Positions 1 to 14,383 of a stretch of 64,000 nucleotides of DNA are shown piece by piece (position 1 is the first letter of the stretch; each line of letters begins with the position of its first letter). The DNA comes from Beaufortia kweichowensis (lineage: Eukaryota > Chordata > Actinopteri > Cypriniformes > Gastromyzontidae), in assembly GCA_019155185.1 (NCBI GenBank), contig CM032797.1, positions 14,184,881 to 14,248,880 of the forward strand. The letters are read 5' to 3'. The notes below the pieces were generated by a model. The model ran no database searches. It was given only the letters and a program-made list of their open reading frames with translations, and was not told the DNA's origin. Position numbers and translations under genes: made by a program.

Positions 1-300
1 AACCCGGAGCGAGACGGTACGTGTTTGTCGACATATCTAGTCGCTGACCATTTGCGAGATTTACCTTTCACATATGACTAAAAGTTGCGCGTGTTTGTCA
101 AGTAAAATGTCTTCCTGACTTAAAGAGCAGGACTTGGGTTCGAAAGGACCGTATTGTCGAAGTTGTAGTTTGGGTACAATCGCATTTCGCTGTTTGTAAG
201 ATGATATTGGGCAGTGTGTTGAGTTTTATACACAGTGAGAGTGAAGTACCGCATTCAGTGTTACACAGTATCAAACTCGGTGTTTATTTGTAAACGGACT
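1..300 (+). other. CpG-rich left edge, possible end of an upstream 5' UTR exon
   Basis: The first 200 bases are richer in CpG than the rest of the upstream region, and GAGACG then GTACGT at about 16 fits a splice donor. This could be the tail of the first untranslated exon of ppp2r3a, but the window is cut here. Confidence 0.25.
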
Positions 301-424
301 GCTTTGTACTACTGTTTTGGCTGGCATTTAAATAGTACTTTGTATAGTACTGTTGTTTGTAGCTTCATTTGTACCGTGTTACTATTATGTCCGTCACTTT
401 CACTAGACTAATGAACAAACAATA

Positions 425-627
425 CGTGATCCTGTCTGTGAAAAAGTTTCTAAATCAAATTATGAGATAACAAGCATCAAAGTTTGGTTTCACCTATAAA
501 TATCATTATGATTTCAATATTTGACATATCATACATGTTTCACAGAATGTTCTTTACATTATGATTTTATGTAGAAAACAGTAAATCACAAAAAAATGAG
601 CTGGATTTTTTTACAGGCAGGGTCACA
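425..627. repeat. TGTGACCCTG-ended MITE, copy A
   Basis: Left end CGTGATCCTGTCTGTGAAAA and right end TTTTACAGGCAGGGTCACA are near-perfect inverted termini, flanked by TA on both sides (likely a TA target duplication). Internal sequence shares long segments with copies B and C. Confidence 0.65.
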
Positions 628-3600
628 TATATCAGAATGAATGAGTATGTGCCGTCTTTCATATTGTATATCCTCAGAGCCACAATGCAACTGTAAAGCA
701 AAATGTATTACATTCATATTTCCTATATTGAACTGTTGATTATTTAAAACTTTAATTTCATACTTTGCTGTTGGCTGGTAGGGTTTTGCGTTTGTTTTTG
801 CTTTAACCGAAGCTTTTACTGCATTTAATTAAACCCTCAGTTTGACAGTTTAACTCATCCTTGGGTAGGAACTGGCACAGTGCTTGTGTCCTGTGCATCT
901 TGGATAGATCAGATCTCTGTCATGCTGTCTTTATAAATATCTCGGTGGGGTCTCTCCGCTGTGGGTGTAATTGGGCATCCCGCCTGCACTAAATGCATGC
1001 CTGTCCTGCTTGAGAGCAACCTTGAGCTGTTCTCTGTTCTTTGTCACTAGCCTGATAACTTGACAGATACTGAGACGGCTGGCCAGTCTCAGGATCGTTT
1101 CCTCTCTAATTAGCCCAAAATAGCAGCGGATCACAGCTACGGGATCTCTTGCATTAATCACCTGCTAAGTGCCGCAATTGATCGTTCTGGGTCAATCACA
1201 GCCTGTTGTCTCTAAAGCTATTTTCCCCCCTTGGACACATTATGAAGAGTGAATTATTCAGTGCCACCAATATGTGAAAAATATGTTTCCGTAGCGTGCA
1301 TCCCGGGAGGGAAATCATTTGCCACCTGGTTCGATTACTCCCCACACATCCAGACTGCACAGGCTTGGTCGGCTGCCAGCGCCACAGTGGAGTGCGTTGG
1401 CAAGATTTTGGCCAGCTGTGATTTGCTACTCTTCCCATTGTACGCCATCCTGCCTCAGCTCTCTATTGACTAGAGCTCACTAAACTCTGTGTGAAGGCTA
1501 GTTTTGAACCGTTGACCCTTACAATGAGACTTTTTTAGGCACGTCCTACAGGATGTGTGTGTGGCCCTGCTGAGAAGTCTTAGACCAGCTGAGCTGCTTG
1601 TATAAAACTGATACCATGTTAAGAGCAGCAATGATTGATCACATAGGCTGTATTGGAATTATAATAATTTTTTAAATAAGCTGAAAGAATGCATTCTAGA
1701 TTTAACAAATCTTGGGTCTTTGTATATATGGAGTTCTCTATGTAACCCTTGAATTACACTTGTAACAAATTGCACATAGCAATTTTAGAGGCATACAATT
1801 ATGTTACCAGTGCAGTCAATATACTTCCTCTTGTCCTTGTTTTAGTCTAGCAAAGCAAGTACTTTTTGGAGCCGTTTGTCGGGCCAGACAGTTTATTTTT
1901 GAGTTGACTGCCTTTGTGCTCTTTAAGGGCCCAGATTAGACAATATTTAGGTAGAGGCACTGTTAGATCAATACAAAGCACTAGATCTATAAAGGGAATG
2001 TTAACAGCTCCAGTCACAGTATGTATCGGAAGTAATTTGTCAGGGAATGGAAGCTCTGCTATACTGTTGCATGCTGTCGATTTGGAGGGTTGTCCAACAT
2101 GTGCAGGACAGAAAAGGACAGCTGGACTCAAGTAGCTTCCATGGAGGCCACACCTGGACAAGATCTTCAGAAAGAGCAGACAGCCGTGACCATCCCATGA
2201 ACCTCTAAAACTTAACAGCTTTTTCCAGCAGGGCCATTGCCTGTTTGCTCCTACCACATATGGAGAATAGATAGAATTGATAGAGTCTGTAGCTAAACTG
2301 ATGACTGTTGTATTAGCCCACCGCTGAAATAACCCTGTATGAAAACTACCTCACCAAGTAAATGCAATATTTGGATGAGTCATACAGACATTGCTGAGCC
2401 TGCTGGTGGAGTTAATGGTTGATATTTGTTGCTCATTCATTATTTTTCCCAAACGTCACCATGTTCCTCCTTCCATTCTGAGCATGACATCTGTAATGAC
2501 ATGTTAGAATTACAACACAGCTTGTGTTTAGAAACCAGGATGGCTTGGAAAGCACTGAACATTTAAATGAAATACATTTACAATGTCAGGTTCACCTCAG
2601 ATAATCCTTGCATTGTATGCATGTTGTCTATGTTGTTAAAAATAGTTCTTCTCAGCCTAATTGCAACATTAAGAAAACCTTCAGGCTGGTGGCAAAGAAT
2701 CGTGATCTTTTCATCAAGACTACATCATTTAAGTGTTAATCATTTGCTCTCTCCACAGTCTTCTTTTTCAATTCCGAGCACAGGTATTGCGTGCAACGTT
2801 TCTCAAACCATTAGAGGTTTAATTCAGCAAACCGCAGCATTGCTGTCGGGGGAGGATTCCCAAGAAAGCTGCTGAATCTCAATATAGTTCAATTTAGATG
2901 CAAAAACTTTCATGTTGTGTGAGGCCGTGCTCTCTTCGCAGTTATTTCCATACAGCACAGACAAAACCCTGCTGTCTGTGCCCTGAATAAAACTAGCGGC
3001 TCACGATTTGTGTGTGCGTGGCACAGACTTCCTGCTATTGGAGATCTGAGGTTTGCAGAATAAGATGTGACAGCTCCCTGGTGATGCCCAGTGGAATAGT
3101 GGGGTTATGATCAAAATCGTTTGGAAACCATAACAACAGATCTTAGCAAATCTCAGACATTATTGCAGTCTTAGAGAACTTGCCATTTGTAATGTGAAAG
3201 CTAGGTACACCGTGGCAGAAAAGGATTGGTAGAGGGTGTTGAATTCTGTGTTTCTGAGGGTCAAAGTTTTTCCCACAGTTCTTTGTAGACTTGTGTGTCT
3301 TTTCACAGATGCATGTGGCGCCATGCAGGAACAAGGTAAATGCTGGTTAAGTTTGTGTCCTGCTTGGTCAGAGGGCAGTGTATTTAGTTTGGAGTTTTTC
3401 CATCATTTCAGCCTTAGCATGGGAGGGTAAAATGCCTGTTTGGGGCGGAAAGAATACACAGTCCAGGGTGATTGTCTGTGAATCATATTTTACACGCCTC
3501 ATGGGAATGTCTTGATGCACACTATGATAGTAACCATGGGATGGGCAAGTAAGCAAAATATTTTAGTCTATTTAGTCTTTTTTGGGCTTGTGCTTTTGCA

Positions 3601-6600
3601 ATACAATGCAAGCCAAATCTCATGCTGTGTTTCAACGATGTGATCTTTTAATAATTTATGGCCCTTTTTATTTAGGATGTACTCACTTAAGATTTTTGGC
3701 TTGTAGACATTCCTCAGCTGCTTTCACGGGATGTGGTGACTCCCTATCATATCTCATATTGGGCAGTCTGCTGAAACACTTGAGCCCTGTTCACACTGAC
3801 AGTAACTTTTAGTAACAAAGTGACCAAAAGTGATTTTTTTTAATGAGTTGGTGATTTCCGGTGACATAATTGACAACAACTTTTGGTGATGTAGTGTGGG
3901 TGTGTTTAAGTTTAACTTTATGCGAATGAGCAGTGGTAAGATTCATGAGTAACATTAATACACTACAGGAAAACTTTAGGATGTGAATGTTAGTGATTTC
4001 ACTGGCATATATGATATATTTCTGCCCACATAGATGGATGTACTGTGATAAAAAGATGCATGGAAAACATGAAAAACAGATATTGTTGGCATTCTGAGTA
4101 AGGTTAATTTATTTCAGTCAGGCATGATAATCATTCATCTTGATGTTCATGATATGATATATCATACTCTGCTGCAGGTTATATAGAAATATTTTCCTTG
4201 TGGAATGTTAATTTATAATGGCAAGCAAACATAATCACATATTGAAATAGAATGACATGTTATTTTTGCCAGCAATACATCTTTATTTTTAAAAGCTTTG
4301 CCCAGTTTTGCACAGAAATTCTAGCAGTCAACATAGTACAGTGATCTGTTAATCTCCTGTGATAAAAGTGCTGTCATTTTAAAAAGGCTTTATTTATTTA
4401 AGCATTCAGATTGTATGGCAGGTGAGGAGAAATCTGAAAACTGCTCCCTCCAACATATTTAAAACTCAGGCATTGCCATAGTAACTGCTTATCTGTTCTA
4501 ACCCAGCAAACATCTATAAGTAGAGAGCAGTTTTTCTGTGATTCACATGATCTCTTTGAGGCAAGATTTTCAAGAGGTGTGTGGAACCTGATGTAAAAGT
4601 GTGAGCCGCAGGTTTAAGTGCAGCTAATGAGCAGGTGAGTTTTTTTTCACTGTGCTTTAGCAGACTGAGTAGACTGAAATTAATGAAGTGTAATGGATAT
4701 AATCTTAGTTTTGATTTTTAGTCTATTTAATGATACAAAATTTGATGACTAATGACAGTCTGTGGTTTAATTATATGCAATTGAGAGATTTAATATTGGT
4801 TTAAAAATTACTTGTAAGGACTTCATCACTAGGGAACATTTGCACATCAGATTATTTTATTTCTGTCTAAAGACAAATTTGAACCAGAATTCTTTGGTGC
4901 TGAATGAATGATCGTGACATAATGGATGACATAAACTGTACATGTCTAATCTTGTCCCTTGTGGTGATGCACATCAATGAGACAATAGAAATCATTGTGT
5001 TTTTTCTGTGTAGTTCCAGAGCCGAATTATCCCTTATGCCTCCTGCATGAAATAACTGTGATCAAGATGTTCCTATGCTCAGTGCAATGGGTGGTCATTT
5101 CCAACATGTAGTGTCACTGATTTGCGCTTGATGCGTATCTTTAAAATATTTGATTCTTTTGATTACTTCCACAGTAACCTAACCCTCAGTCTGGGTTTAT
5201 TTTACAATAAAACAAGGGGTTGGGGGCTCTTTAAGGGGTTCCTCGCTGCAGGTCTTTCTCATAAAGACTGCATTATGCACATTTCTGGAGCAGAGCCCAT
5301 TGCCTGAGATCCCTCATGCTCACAGCGGGATTTGTTTCCTCAGGGCAGAGCTGGTGTCATTGCACAGCCCCGTAGCGCGTGGAATGCAGCGTGATGAGTA
5401 AATGTCCAATGCGCTGGCCAATCGGTTTCCTCCGCTGCAACACTGTTCTCTTTTGTGTTGTCCACTCAGCCGTGGAGGCAAAGACATTCTTCCAGTGCCA
5501 GGAGCGCTGCCAAGAGTTCCACAGGAAACTCAGAAAAGAGAGCAAAATAGAGAGCAAAAGAGAACAAAGCTATTGTGTGGCTTTAGTTGCGTGTCTCTCT
5601 CATTGCTGTACTTGAATGACAGAGAACCTTGTAGGGTTATATTTATAAGCCAGTGTTAAATGTTTTATGGCAGGCGTTGCCTCTAACAGTGGGAATTATC
5701 GAATGCTGTGGCATGATGTTATTGTGGTTAAGACGTTGAGATAAATTAGGATCTTGAACTTTACTGTGGGTGATGAACATGTGAACTGATAGAGAGCCAG
5801 CAAATGGCCCTTACTTTTAATTATGGAAAGAGCAGCAGAGGGGCGAGTCCATGTGAACGGCAAGCATGTGGAATAGTGATACTAGAGGGTTGCCGCCCCT
5901 CTCTCCTGTTTATTTTCTTTGTAAACGTCACTAACACCGTAGAATACAATGACCGGTGGATACTGAACTGTTTAGCACATGCAGGGCATTGTTAGTCACT
6001 TTCTTTAGAATATCACCATGTTTTATCAACTCTTTACAGTTAGACAGAGTCTCACTAGATTTCTTCATTTTTCTGTCTGTGGCTATAACATCCCTACACT
6101 GTGTCACGTTGGTCAATATTTAATGGAAAGTGTTGAAGATATGTGTATGTTGTTTTTGTTATTTAGTCTCCAGCCGAGTCAGACAGGGCCGAAATGGGTG
6201 GCCCCACCCCATCGCTTTAGTGGGAATGTGCTCACCATGCATTCGTTACCCTTTCTCCACCCTAATGGCTCGGTCGCTCAGTGGGGAATCATAGAGGAAG
6301 CAGAGATCATAAATCAGATCTGTCCATAGGGAAAAGAGAGAGGACCTGAAAACAAGCATTAAAATGATTTGGCACGTTTTATAAATGCAGACCATACAGA
6401 CTGCTGATGTTGTTTGTGAATGCTGTCTTCCTCAGACACCGATGGGTCTGATACCATGACTGCTTATAGTCTGTCATGGTTCATTGATTGTGATTGTCTT
6501 ACTGGATAAAAACTGGATGTTGGCTCTCAGACTGAGGTCATACTGAGGTGGTCTGTAGGCGTCAAGATATTCAGCGTGCCTGTTATCCATTCTGCCTTGC

Positions 6601-8088
6601 AGGCTCATGCACATAATTTCAGTGCATGTACAGCCAGTAATGGCACCTCTGTGGACCATATAAGACCTATGACAGTAGATGGGTCAGGTAGCATAGTTTT
6701 GCCATATTGAAACGCAGCAAATTCTCTGCAATGCTGTAGGCTTCATGGCTACTTTGGTTGGAAGAACATCTAGCTTTATATGGAAGAGAAGTTCAATGTT
6801 CCATTATTATCCCTTGAGATTTTTCAGAAAACATCTATTTATACCAGCCATTAGGGATTAGCAATTCTCAGAAGACTGCTGTTAAATACAGATGTATTTC
6901 CCATAGAAAACAATTGTTTATTTAATTCTGAATAAAAAATAAAACATCCATAGGTCATTAACATTGTTTGTCTGCAGGGAATAAACTTTGAGCTTTTGGA
7001 AAGATCTTAATTATTGTTCCCTGGAAAACGCCTTGATTATAGGTGTGGTCTGTAGTAAGGAACAGACTGTAGCATTTGTGAAGGTTGCAACATGTTTGCA
7101 TGACTGTAATATCAGTTCTAGGCTGGGAAAATATTGTACTAAACATTGTTGATTTCATATGGATCGTATCTGATTGCATGTGCTACCAAAGCTTAGGGCA
7201 AAAATGACTCTGTGCATTATTCAGTGACGTTTGGGGTACATGTGGCTAAATGTAATTAGTATTTAGCAGCTTCTCTTTTCACCCTGTTTATTGTGGCGCA
7301 TTACCAAAACGCAATGACACACTTCCTTCAGGCTGCGTTTGAGTAGTTTCCATGGCTACAAACGTTCTTGCAGCTGGATGGGTAAAGTGAGCAGACAGCA
7401 TAGAAGGTAGTGGTCTTCCAGACCCCCTCCTTTACTCGCTCACTCCCTGAAGGTCTTGTTTTGGCAGAGTAAGGAGGGATTTTCTGGGAGGCTTATTATG
7501 CAGCTAAGAGTAAAGGAAGTTTGATTACACAGATGTTGCACCCCAGCACAGGTGTGGCCTTACTGGACAGGACTGGCTACTACTAAAGAGAGGAAGAGAG
7601 CGAGGTAAACATCACAACCAGCACAGGGTGCAACTGAGTGTCAAGTGGATGCAGGGTTCCTATAAAAATTAAGAAGATTTACAGCAGACGTTTTGGAATC
7701 CTTTGGTAACTATATCAAGGACTGGTACGATTCGTTTGACAACACAAGGTATCTGTTTGCTGAAGTATTTCATTAGTTTGATGTTAACATATTTCTATTT
7801 CAGTCTTTAACAGAAAAACTTTGTTAAAAAGTGCCACAGTTGCAGTACATTTGAGTTTGATTGAGCTGTTTCTCTTTTAGGTGGAAATCTGTTTTTTTGT
7901 ATTTTAACTTTTGTTGAGTAGTATTATTATCTCAGACATGTAAATATGCAGATTTTTTTATAGATCAACACCCAGTTGTAATAAATCCTGCTATGGTTCC
8001 TCCCTGGGTGGGTCACTTATGGGTGTATATTGTAATTGAAGTCTGTGTCTGTCCTTTCAGGGCATAAAACAGTCTTTCAGTAAGAGCT
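628..8088. other. gene-free stretch
   Basis: No coding exon supported. The longest frame is 136 codons (1847-2257, minus) and lacks protein character. About 930-1460 is less AT-rich and has homeobox-type sites (CTAATTAGC near 1107, GCATTAATC near 1150), so it may be regulatory. Around 3785-3900 there is a degenerate dispersed repeat. Confidence 0.6.
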
Positions 8089-8130
8089 TGTAAGGGTGTA
8101 ATAGGGATTTGGGATTATTACACCCTTACA
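8089..8130. other. perfect 15-bp inverted repeat (hairpin)
   Basis: TGTAAGGGTGTAATA at 8089-8103 and its exact reverse complement at 8116-8130, separated by 12 nt. Function unknown; could be terminal repeats of a tiny element or a chance foldback. Confidence 0.9.
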
Positions 8131-11100
8131 TTGTGCCTATTATCTTTTGTAAATTTTAAGACATGACAGGTGATGTGTAAAGGCACGACCAAGTCTCAGA
8201 CTGTTATTGTTGGTATAAGTCAAACTTGTCATTGGGTAAACAACCTGTTTCAGTGTTTGTTTTTGTCTGTTGTTTTGATAGGTTGTTATATCATGTGCAT
8301 CTGCCAAACTAGGTCCTATCACATGTGTTAAAATTGGGCAGAGTTATATTTACATGTTTACCTTGAGGACAGGTCAACACTGAGCTCATCTGAAGGTTTC
8401 CAAAAATACAGACCCCAAATAGCATCAACTTCTTTGAGGTTACAAGTTCAGTAGCTGGTTAAATAGACTGTTTATCTGTCTTTCAATAATCTTTTGGATA
8501 ATTAAAAACAGAATAAAAACTGATTATTATGCTTACACATAGTTAAACTACTAATACAATTATGATTTACCATGAACATAATGTTATAACAGAAAATATA
8601 GGTATGTTTTAGTGAGATTTTTGTATACAGTAATCAAACTGCTGAGAAATCTAAAAAATTATACCTCTATTTAGTTGGGAGTTTAGGAGTGGATGTCAAT
8701 CTGGTCAGTTATCTGACAGTGATATACTATCCAAAGGTCAAAAGACCAAGAAAAATAATCCTTCAAAGCTCCAGTATTTAGACCCTTGCCAAGAAAAATA
8801 TATCATGGAACACACAAATTTTGCACCTACTCAATCATGATCTTTTTTTTTTTGAGTCATGGTGCGCGCTATGGCCTGTGCTTGTTATTTGGGCAATGAA
8901 TGTATATTGAAACACTGATGCATACTAATTTTGGGAAGGAGGGATATGCAAACGGCTAAATATATTAGCTTTGCGCAAGTGAGCACTAAATGTCGCAGTG
9001 GAGTGCTTCCAGAAGCTACTGATTAAAATTTCATCTTGCTATGATGAAACTGCAATAATTTTACATGACATTAAAGCTAAAGATGTAGTAAATTAGTTTG
9101 TCAGGAGATTTATGGGAAAATCTTTTAGGGCTACAGTAATTTCCGACCTGTAAAGTATCATTTTTTATATAAATGGTCGTTGCAAATATGTAGTTTGACT
9201 AATTCAACAGTGCTTGTCACTTACTGACATTACAATGCAATTTATAAGTTACTTTGAATACATATTTATCTCTTTGGGGACTTGCCATAGAAAGTATTTG
9301 TTCATGTGTAACTTCTGGAACAGAATATGAAGATTTTTGCTTAACAACACAATTTTCTGTATCCACTTTCTATCATTTATAATTTGTGTGTAGGAGAAAA
9401 AAGATTGCAAGATCATATATGGGGAAATGGGGAAAGCTGCATACTGTTATTAGACCTATATCAGACTTTCCATCATGTTGGAAACTGGATCTCAATATTT
9501 TCCCAGTGTTTTTTGTTTTAACAGGGCATTTGTTCAGTGGTTACATTGCAAACGAGTGCCAGTGATACACTTACAGTAAAAGTAAGACTTCAGCGGAATG
9601 GAATGGTTCATATTCTGGCGTTTCATGGTGTCAGATAGCATTGCATTGTGGTTTGAATTAGTCATTTTCAAGGGGAAAACTTCACAAAGTCTGAAGTGTA
9701 CCATTAAATTATTTTCCTACAAAGCATAAAGAGAAGGGGGTAGGTAAGTGCTGTACAGTATGTCTGTCTTTCATTTGGGCTTTTTCTGTTGTAAAAATGG
9801 CAAGATTGGCTTGAATTTTAACAACACCTATTAAACTGATTTAGTGCTGTGTTTTTCCCACAGGTAGCAGTAAGAATTCCTCTGGACTGTGAGAGCTGTG
9901 CAAGAGCTCGACTCACAACAAACAGGTAATGAGTAGAAGGAGCAGGTAGCTAAAACTAAACCCATGTGATTGTTGACAGGTGGTGCTTGTTTGTTGTTCT
10001 TGCCTAATCTAACTCATACGCGTGTGGTGTTGCCTGCAGAAGTCTGAGCTATTATGCTATTACCATTGTACCACTGAGAACCAAAGGTACCACACCGAAC
10101 ACCTGCGTGCCTGCTCAGACAAGTAATCATCTATTTTTCTTTTTTTACAAGAAGGTTAATATAACATTACCGACAAGGGACATTTTTAAATGTCTTTGAG
10201 TAAACTGAAACATGACAGTAATGACACAGCCTGTAACCCTCAGTCGTATTCACTATCCTGTTTGAGAAGATTATTTAAGTCTGATGAAAAGAGAAACCCT
10301 CAGCAGACGTTGAGAAGTCAGCCATACTCTTAACCTACAAATCAAGATGACTTTGTGTAAAACTCTGCGTGGTCCACTTCAGCGTAGCCAGTGCTCAGAA
10401 ACATACATGAGTCACACTTACTGCGGTGGTAAAACAACCTCACAATCTGGCCTCCGTCTCACGGGACATTCTTAAAGAGTGAAGTAAGACTGACCCAGGA
10501 AACCTCCTAGCATTTTGTACTTCGGATTATTTCTCTTTATGGGAAAACAGAGTCACCACTCCCTCTTGGTGTAGTTCTCTTTAAAAGAAAAAAGTCAGAC
10601 AAAGCATTGGATCAAATTCAGATTAATGTGTCTGCACAGTGAAACCTTGAAATTTATAACGATCCGAAAGAGAACATCCATTGTTTTCCAGACAGACAGA
10701 CAGACAGACAGACAGAAAGATGATGTGAGAAGGTCTTATTCTTACTGTAGTGATATTGTCTAGTCACAGTGAATAAAAAAGTCATTCTTCGGCTGTATTT
10801 GCACGAGTCGGTCATGTCAGCTTGTGGAAGCTTCATTATGACTTCAGCATGTGGTTTCTGTTTAACCCCTCGTACTCTATAAAGAATCTGCTTTCACAGA
10901 TTTATAAATACTTTCTTTAAAGATCTGTGTCATGCTGTTGTTACTTTCTTTTCATTCATTCCCTAATCAAGTAAATATATGTGATGATAATGATAATTTC
11001 AGTGAAAGGCAGGTTATGAAATAATTTATTAATTGCCTTTTTCAAACTAAGCGATATCTTTGCCAATTAATACCATTGTTTTACTGCAAAATGTGAACCT

Positions 11101-14100
11101 GTTGCCATGTCATAAATTACGACTGATGGCTTTGATAAACCACATGTTGAGTTTTGTTCTTGAGTTTTGCCGCTATGAGCTTTCCTCTGACAGTCCTAAT
11201 CACATGTTTACAGCACAGCCTACCTTACGTTGAATGTTGAAATGTTGAACTTTTGACAACATGGATCTTAACCTGAACCTTTCTTTTAATGGCAGATTGG
11301 ACAGATATTTTGTGGCCAGAGAAAAAAATCCAGCTGTTTTCGCTTAGGCGTCTCTAGACCTCCACAGGTCTCTGCGCTGTTTGGCTGTGCAATATTGTGC
11401 ATAATAGGAGTAAACCCATCCCAAAGGAATGAGTTTATATAGCTTGAGTAAAAACACAACCATCTGGTTGGAGACTGTGACTGTGTATGTCATTTCTGAT
11501 TGGGTCGAGTACAAGCAGCCCACAGTGATGTGCCTGAAGCACGTCTCCATGCGGCCCCATGGGTTTTGTGGAAGAGCAATTGTATTATTTTTCCTTGAAA
11601 CATACTTGGCAAATGACATGGTTTTTAGATTTAATAGTTTTATGTAGCCATTACTAAGGCCAATTATCATTGGTTTTTCATTGTAAGCAAAGAAAATGAC
11701 ACATGTTCGTGCGATGTAAGTGGTGCATTATTGTAACTTGTGCATTAATATTTTCATGCCAAGTATCAAGTACTATTTCAGTTAAACTTTTATCTCTGCT
11801 AGCATTCAGCAGGTCAGTGAGAAAGCAAAATATACTCTCACTTCAGGGCAAAACATCTATTAATTTTATATTAATTAAAATCTCAGAGTGAGCCAAAAAT
11901 TTAATTGTGCAAAGCACCAAAGTCCATGACAAAATAAATTGTAGGTAAAAGATGGAATTACCTCACAATTTTGAAAATCAACCATTGCTCTCATGTTTTT
12001 TTCCCTCAGCCCATTATTTGTTATATTTGTCACCACTGTTTTTTTAATCTGTCAAGGGAGTGCACACAGTGGAGGTGTTAAGAGTGATCAGAGACCTTCA
12101 GACCAATAAAAAAACTGAGCAGAGCGTACACTTCGTGCATTGCTCTGCCTCATCTCTCCTCTTCCTTAATCACTCCAAATTCTAGAATAAATATATAGTC
12201 TTCTGAGAGATTCCAGCAGAACCCGCAGAATGACCAGCTCTTCCAGCATTGATCAGTTTTTGAGTCTGACTCAGTGTAGGAAAGTAACTAACTAAAAGTA
12301 GCAATGCTACTAACTTAGCAAGATTTTTGTGGAGTGACAGCAGCTCAGTTGCTTTCAAAATAGTGTCACTTTTAGAAATGTCGAGAAGTGATACTATGAT
12401 ACAGTGCTCTTTTATAACAAGTAGTGGTCTAGACAGAAGATTTTGTGTCTTCGTCACACTAGTTCTTGAAAGTCATCTACTGCTGATCAAACTAGTGCAG
12501 TAAATATTGTGATTAACTAGTTTAACTGGTTGTGTTTAGAATATATTTATCTGCTTAAATGCAAAGATTATGAGTAGCTTGGGACCTTGGTCACTGGTCG
12601 GACTTGTGTGAAGCTGCTGTTTCCAAGAATGCTGCAATATAATGACACTCGCTGAAGCTGATTGGACAGTTCTTCATTTGACTTCTGAGGTTTAAGCAGC
12701 GCTTAGACTTACTGGAGGCGAACCACACTTCTCTGTTACAAAGTGCACTTTAAAACTGAGCCGTCTTCTCCAAGAGTGGGTTGTGACGTTAGGGAAGTGG
12801 AGCCACTCTGTCTCTGTCAGACAGCTGAGGATGGATGTGTGAAGCCTGCGCGCTTTCTCCTACATGGCACAGTCTCGACTATCCAGACCTGATCCGAGGA
12901 TCACATGCACGAAGACAAAACTAAGAATAGATTACAAACACTGTTCCTTTCATTAAGTAGTAAGAGGGCGGCAGCAGAAAAGTAGGCTAGTAAACCAAAT
13001 TGGTTTGGCAGTGGTAGCATTCCTTAACTGTTTCGGCGCATGCGTTAGATGTAATTACTAAAGAGAGCAAACTCTATTCTCATGCTTTGTATAATTAAAT
13101 GAATTGAATTGACAGCCAAATGGTATCTTCAGCTACAGCATGTTCAATGGCTGCTGATTCAGCTGATTCTGTCTTATCTATCATGCTTGATCTCTTGTTC
13201 AAAGCACTTCATCCTAAATTTCTCCAGGAGAACATTGCTTGCAATTAGTGTACAAAATCACTTTGGAGATACCAAAGAACTAAGCAGCTAAATATCTGAT
13301 AAGGCAGTTTTTGGAACACCCAAGATAAGTTATAAACAGAGAAGTAAAGAACCAGTGAACCAACCACCTCTTATTTGGCCCAAATTTAGCTTCCTAAAAA
13401 TATTTATTGTTAGACATGCAAAAACCCTTGTAAAAGGAAGCTCTGCCCTGTATCGTCAACATTAGAGAGCTGTTGGGCTTGCATTCTAACAGTCTCGGGT
13501 CTCTTAATAAAACATAACACCAGCTCCACATTGCAGCTCCTTATGTGAGACCTCTGCAGACCACATATGCTGGCATTTATATTATTCTTTTTCTCACCTC
13601 ATTAGAGCCCTAGGCAGACAGCAACCGAGGGAAATCCACCCAAGCCCATATTTAAAATTCACCAGTCAGCTTAATGCAATCTGCACAGCATGCCTTAGAT
13701 GGACAGATATTCGTTTAATCACAGCTTCTGTGCTGCATAAGAAACAGCACAATTTTCTTCCAAGGGTTGACTGTTACCAGTAGTTTCTGTGAGTGAAGCT
13801 AGAGAATGTAGTTTACTGTTTAATTTTTAATAATAGCAGGGTAATTGTTTCTGATTATGATGTATCCTCATTTGTAAGAAGCTTTACACAGAGACTTGAC
13901 AGTAATGGGCCCTATAATGAAGATATGTGTCTCTCATCAAATCAGGCTAGAGCTTTGCAGGATTAAAAAGGTTTATGCCTTCATAAGAATGAAAGCTTTG
14001 TTGAATGTTTTTGCATGCACAGATTTACGCTGGTTATGTTTCATAATCAAACAACATGTATGGTCATGTAACCTCTTTGAATGGTTTTCTTTTATTAAGG

Positions 14101-14361
14101 AATGGTCATGCACTGTTGAAGCAAAAATGGATTTATGTTTTCATGCTTGCTCCTTTTCTCAGATTTTCATGTCAATGTAAGCATCTTTATTAATTTACTC
14201 ATATGTCATTGGCATTTTTTATTTTATAAGTTTGTTTTCTTGCTGGGTGTTGGGTTTTTGAAATGAGCTCATTTATCATCATATTGTTCTTCTTTTAAGA
14301 ACCCCAAAAGAAAACCAGTGTTCTTCAGTTTGCATTTTTAACTTTTACTGGTTGGTTTGAG
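8131..14361. other. gene-free stretch
   Basis: AT-rich, with the (CAGA)7 run at 10689. Short frames only. A somewhat CpG-richer patch at about 12640-12900 could hold an untranslated exon or an enhancer, but no splice structure supports it. Confidence 0.55.
10689..10716. repeat. (CAGA)7 microsatellite
   Basis: Seven perfect CAGA units. Confidence 0.95.
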
Positions 14362-14383
14362 AGCTTTGGACATGTCCAAAGCT
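14362..14383. other. perfect 22-bp palindrome
   Basis: AGCTTTGGACA followed directly by TGTCCAAAGCT, with no spacer. Function unknown. Confidence 0.92.

Noticed and set aside
1847..2257. 136-codon minus-strand frame
   Set aside because: No family resemblance, no splice or promoter context, and overlapped by another frame on the opposite strand.
3785..3905. Possible dispersed repeat starting GTTCACACTGACAGTAACTTTTAG
   Set aside because: The opening resembles a common cyprinid repeat, but the ends do not pair well and no second copy is present here.
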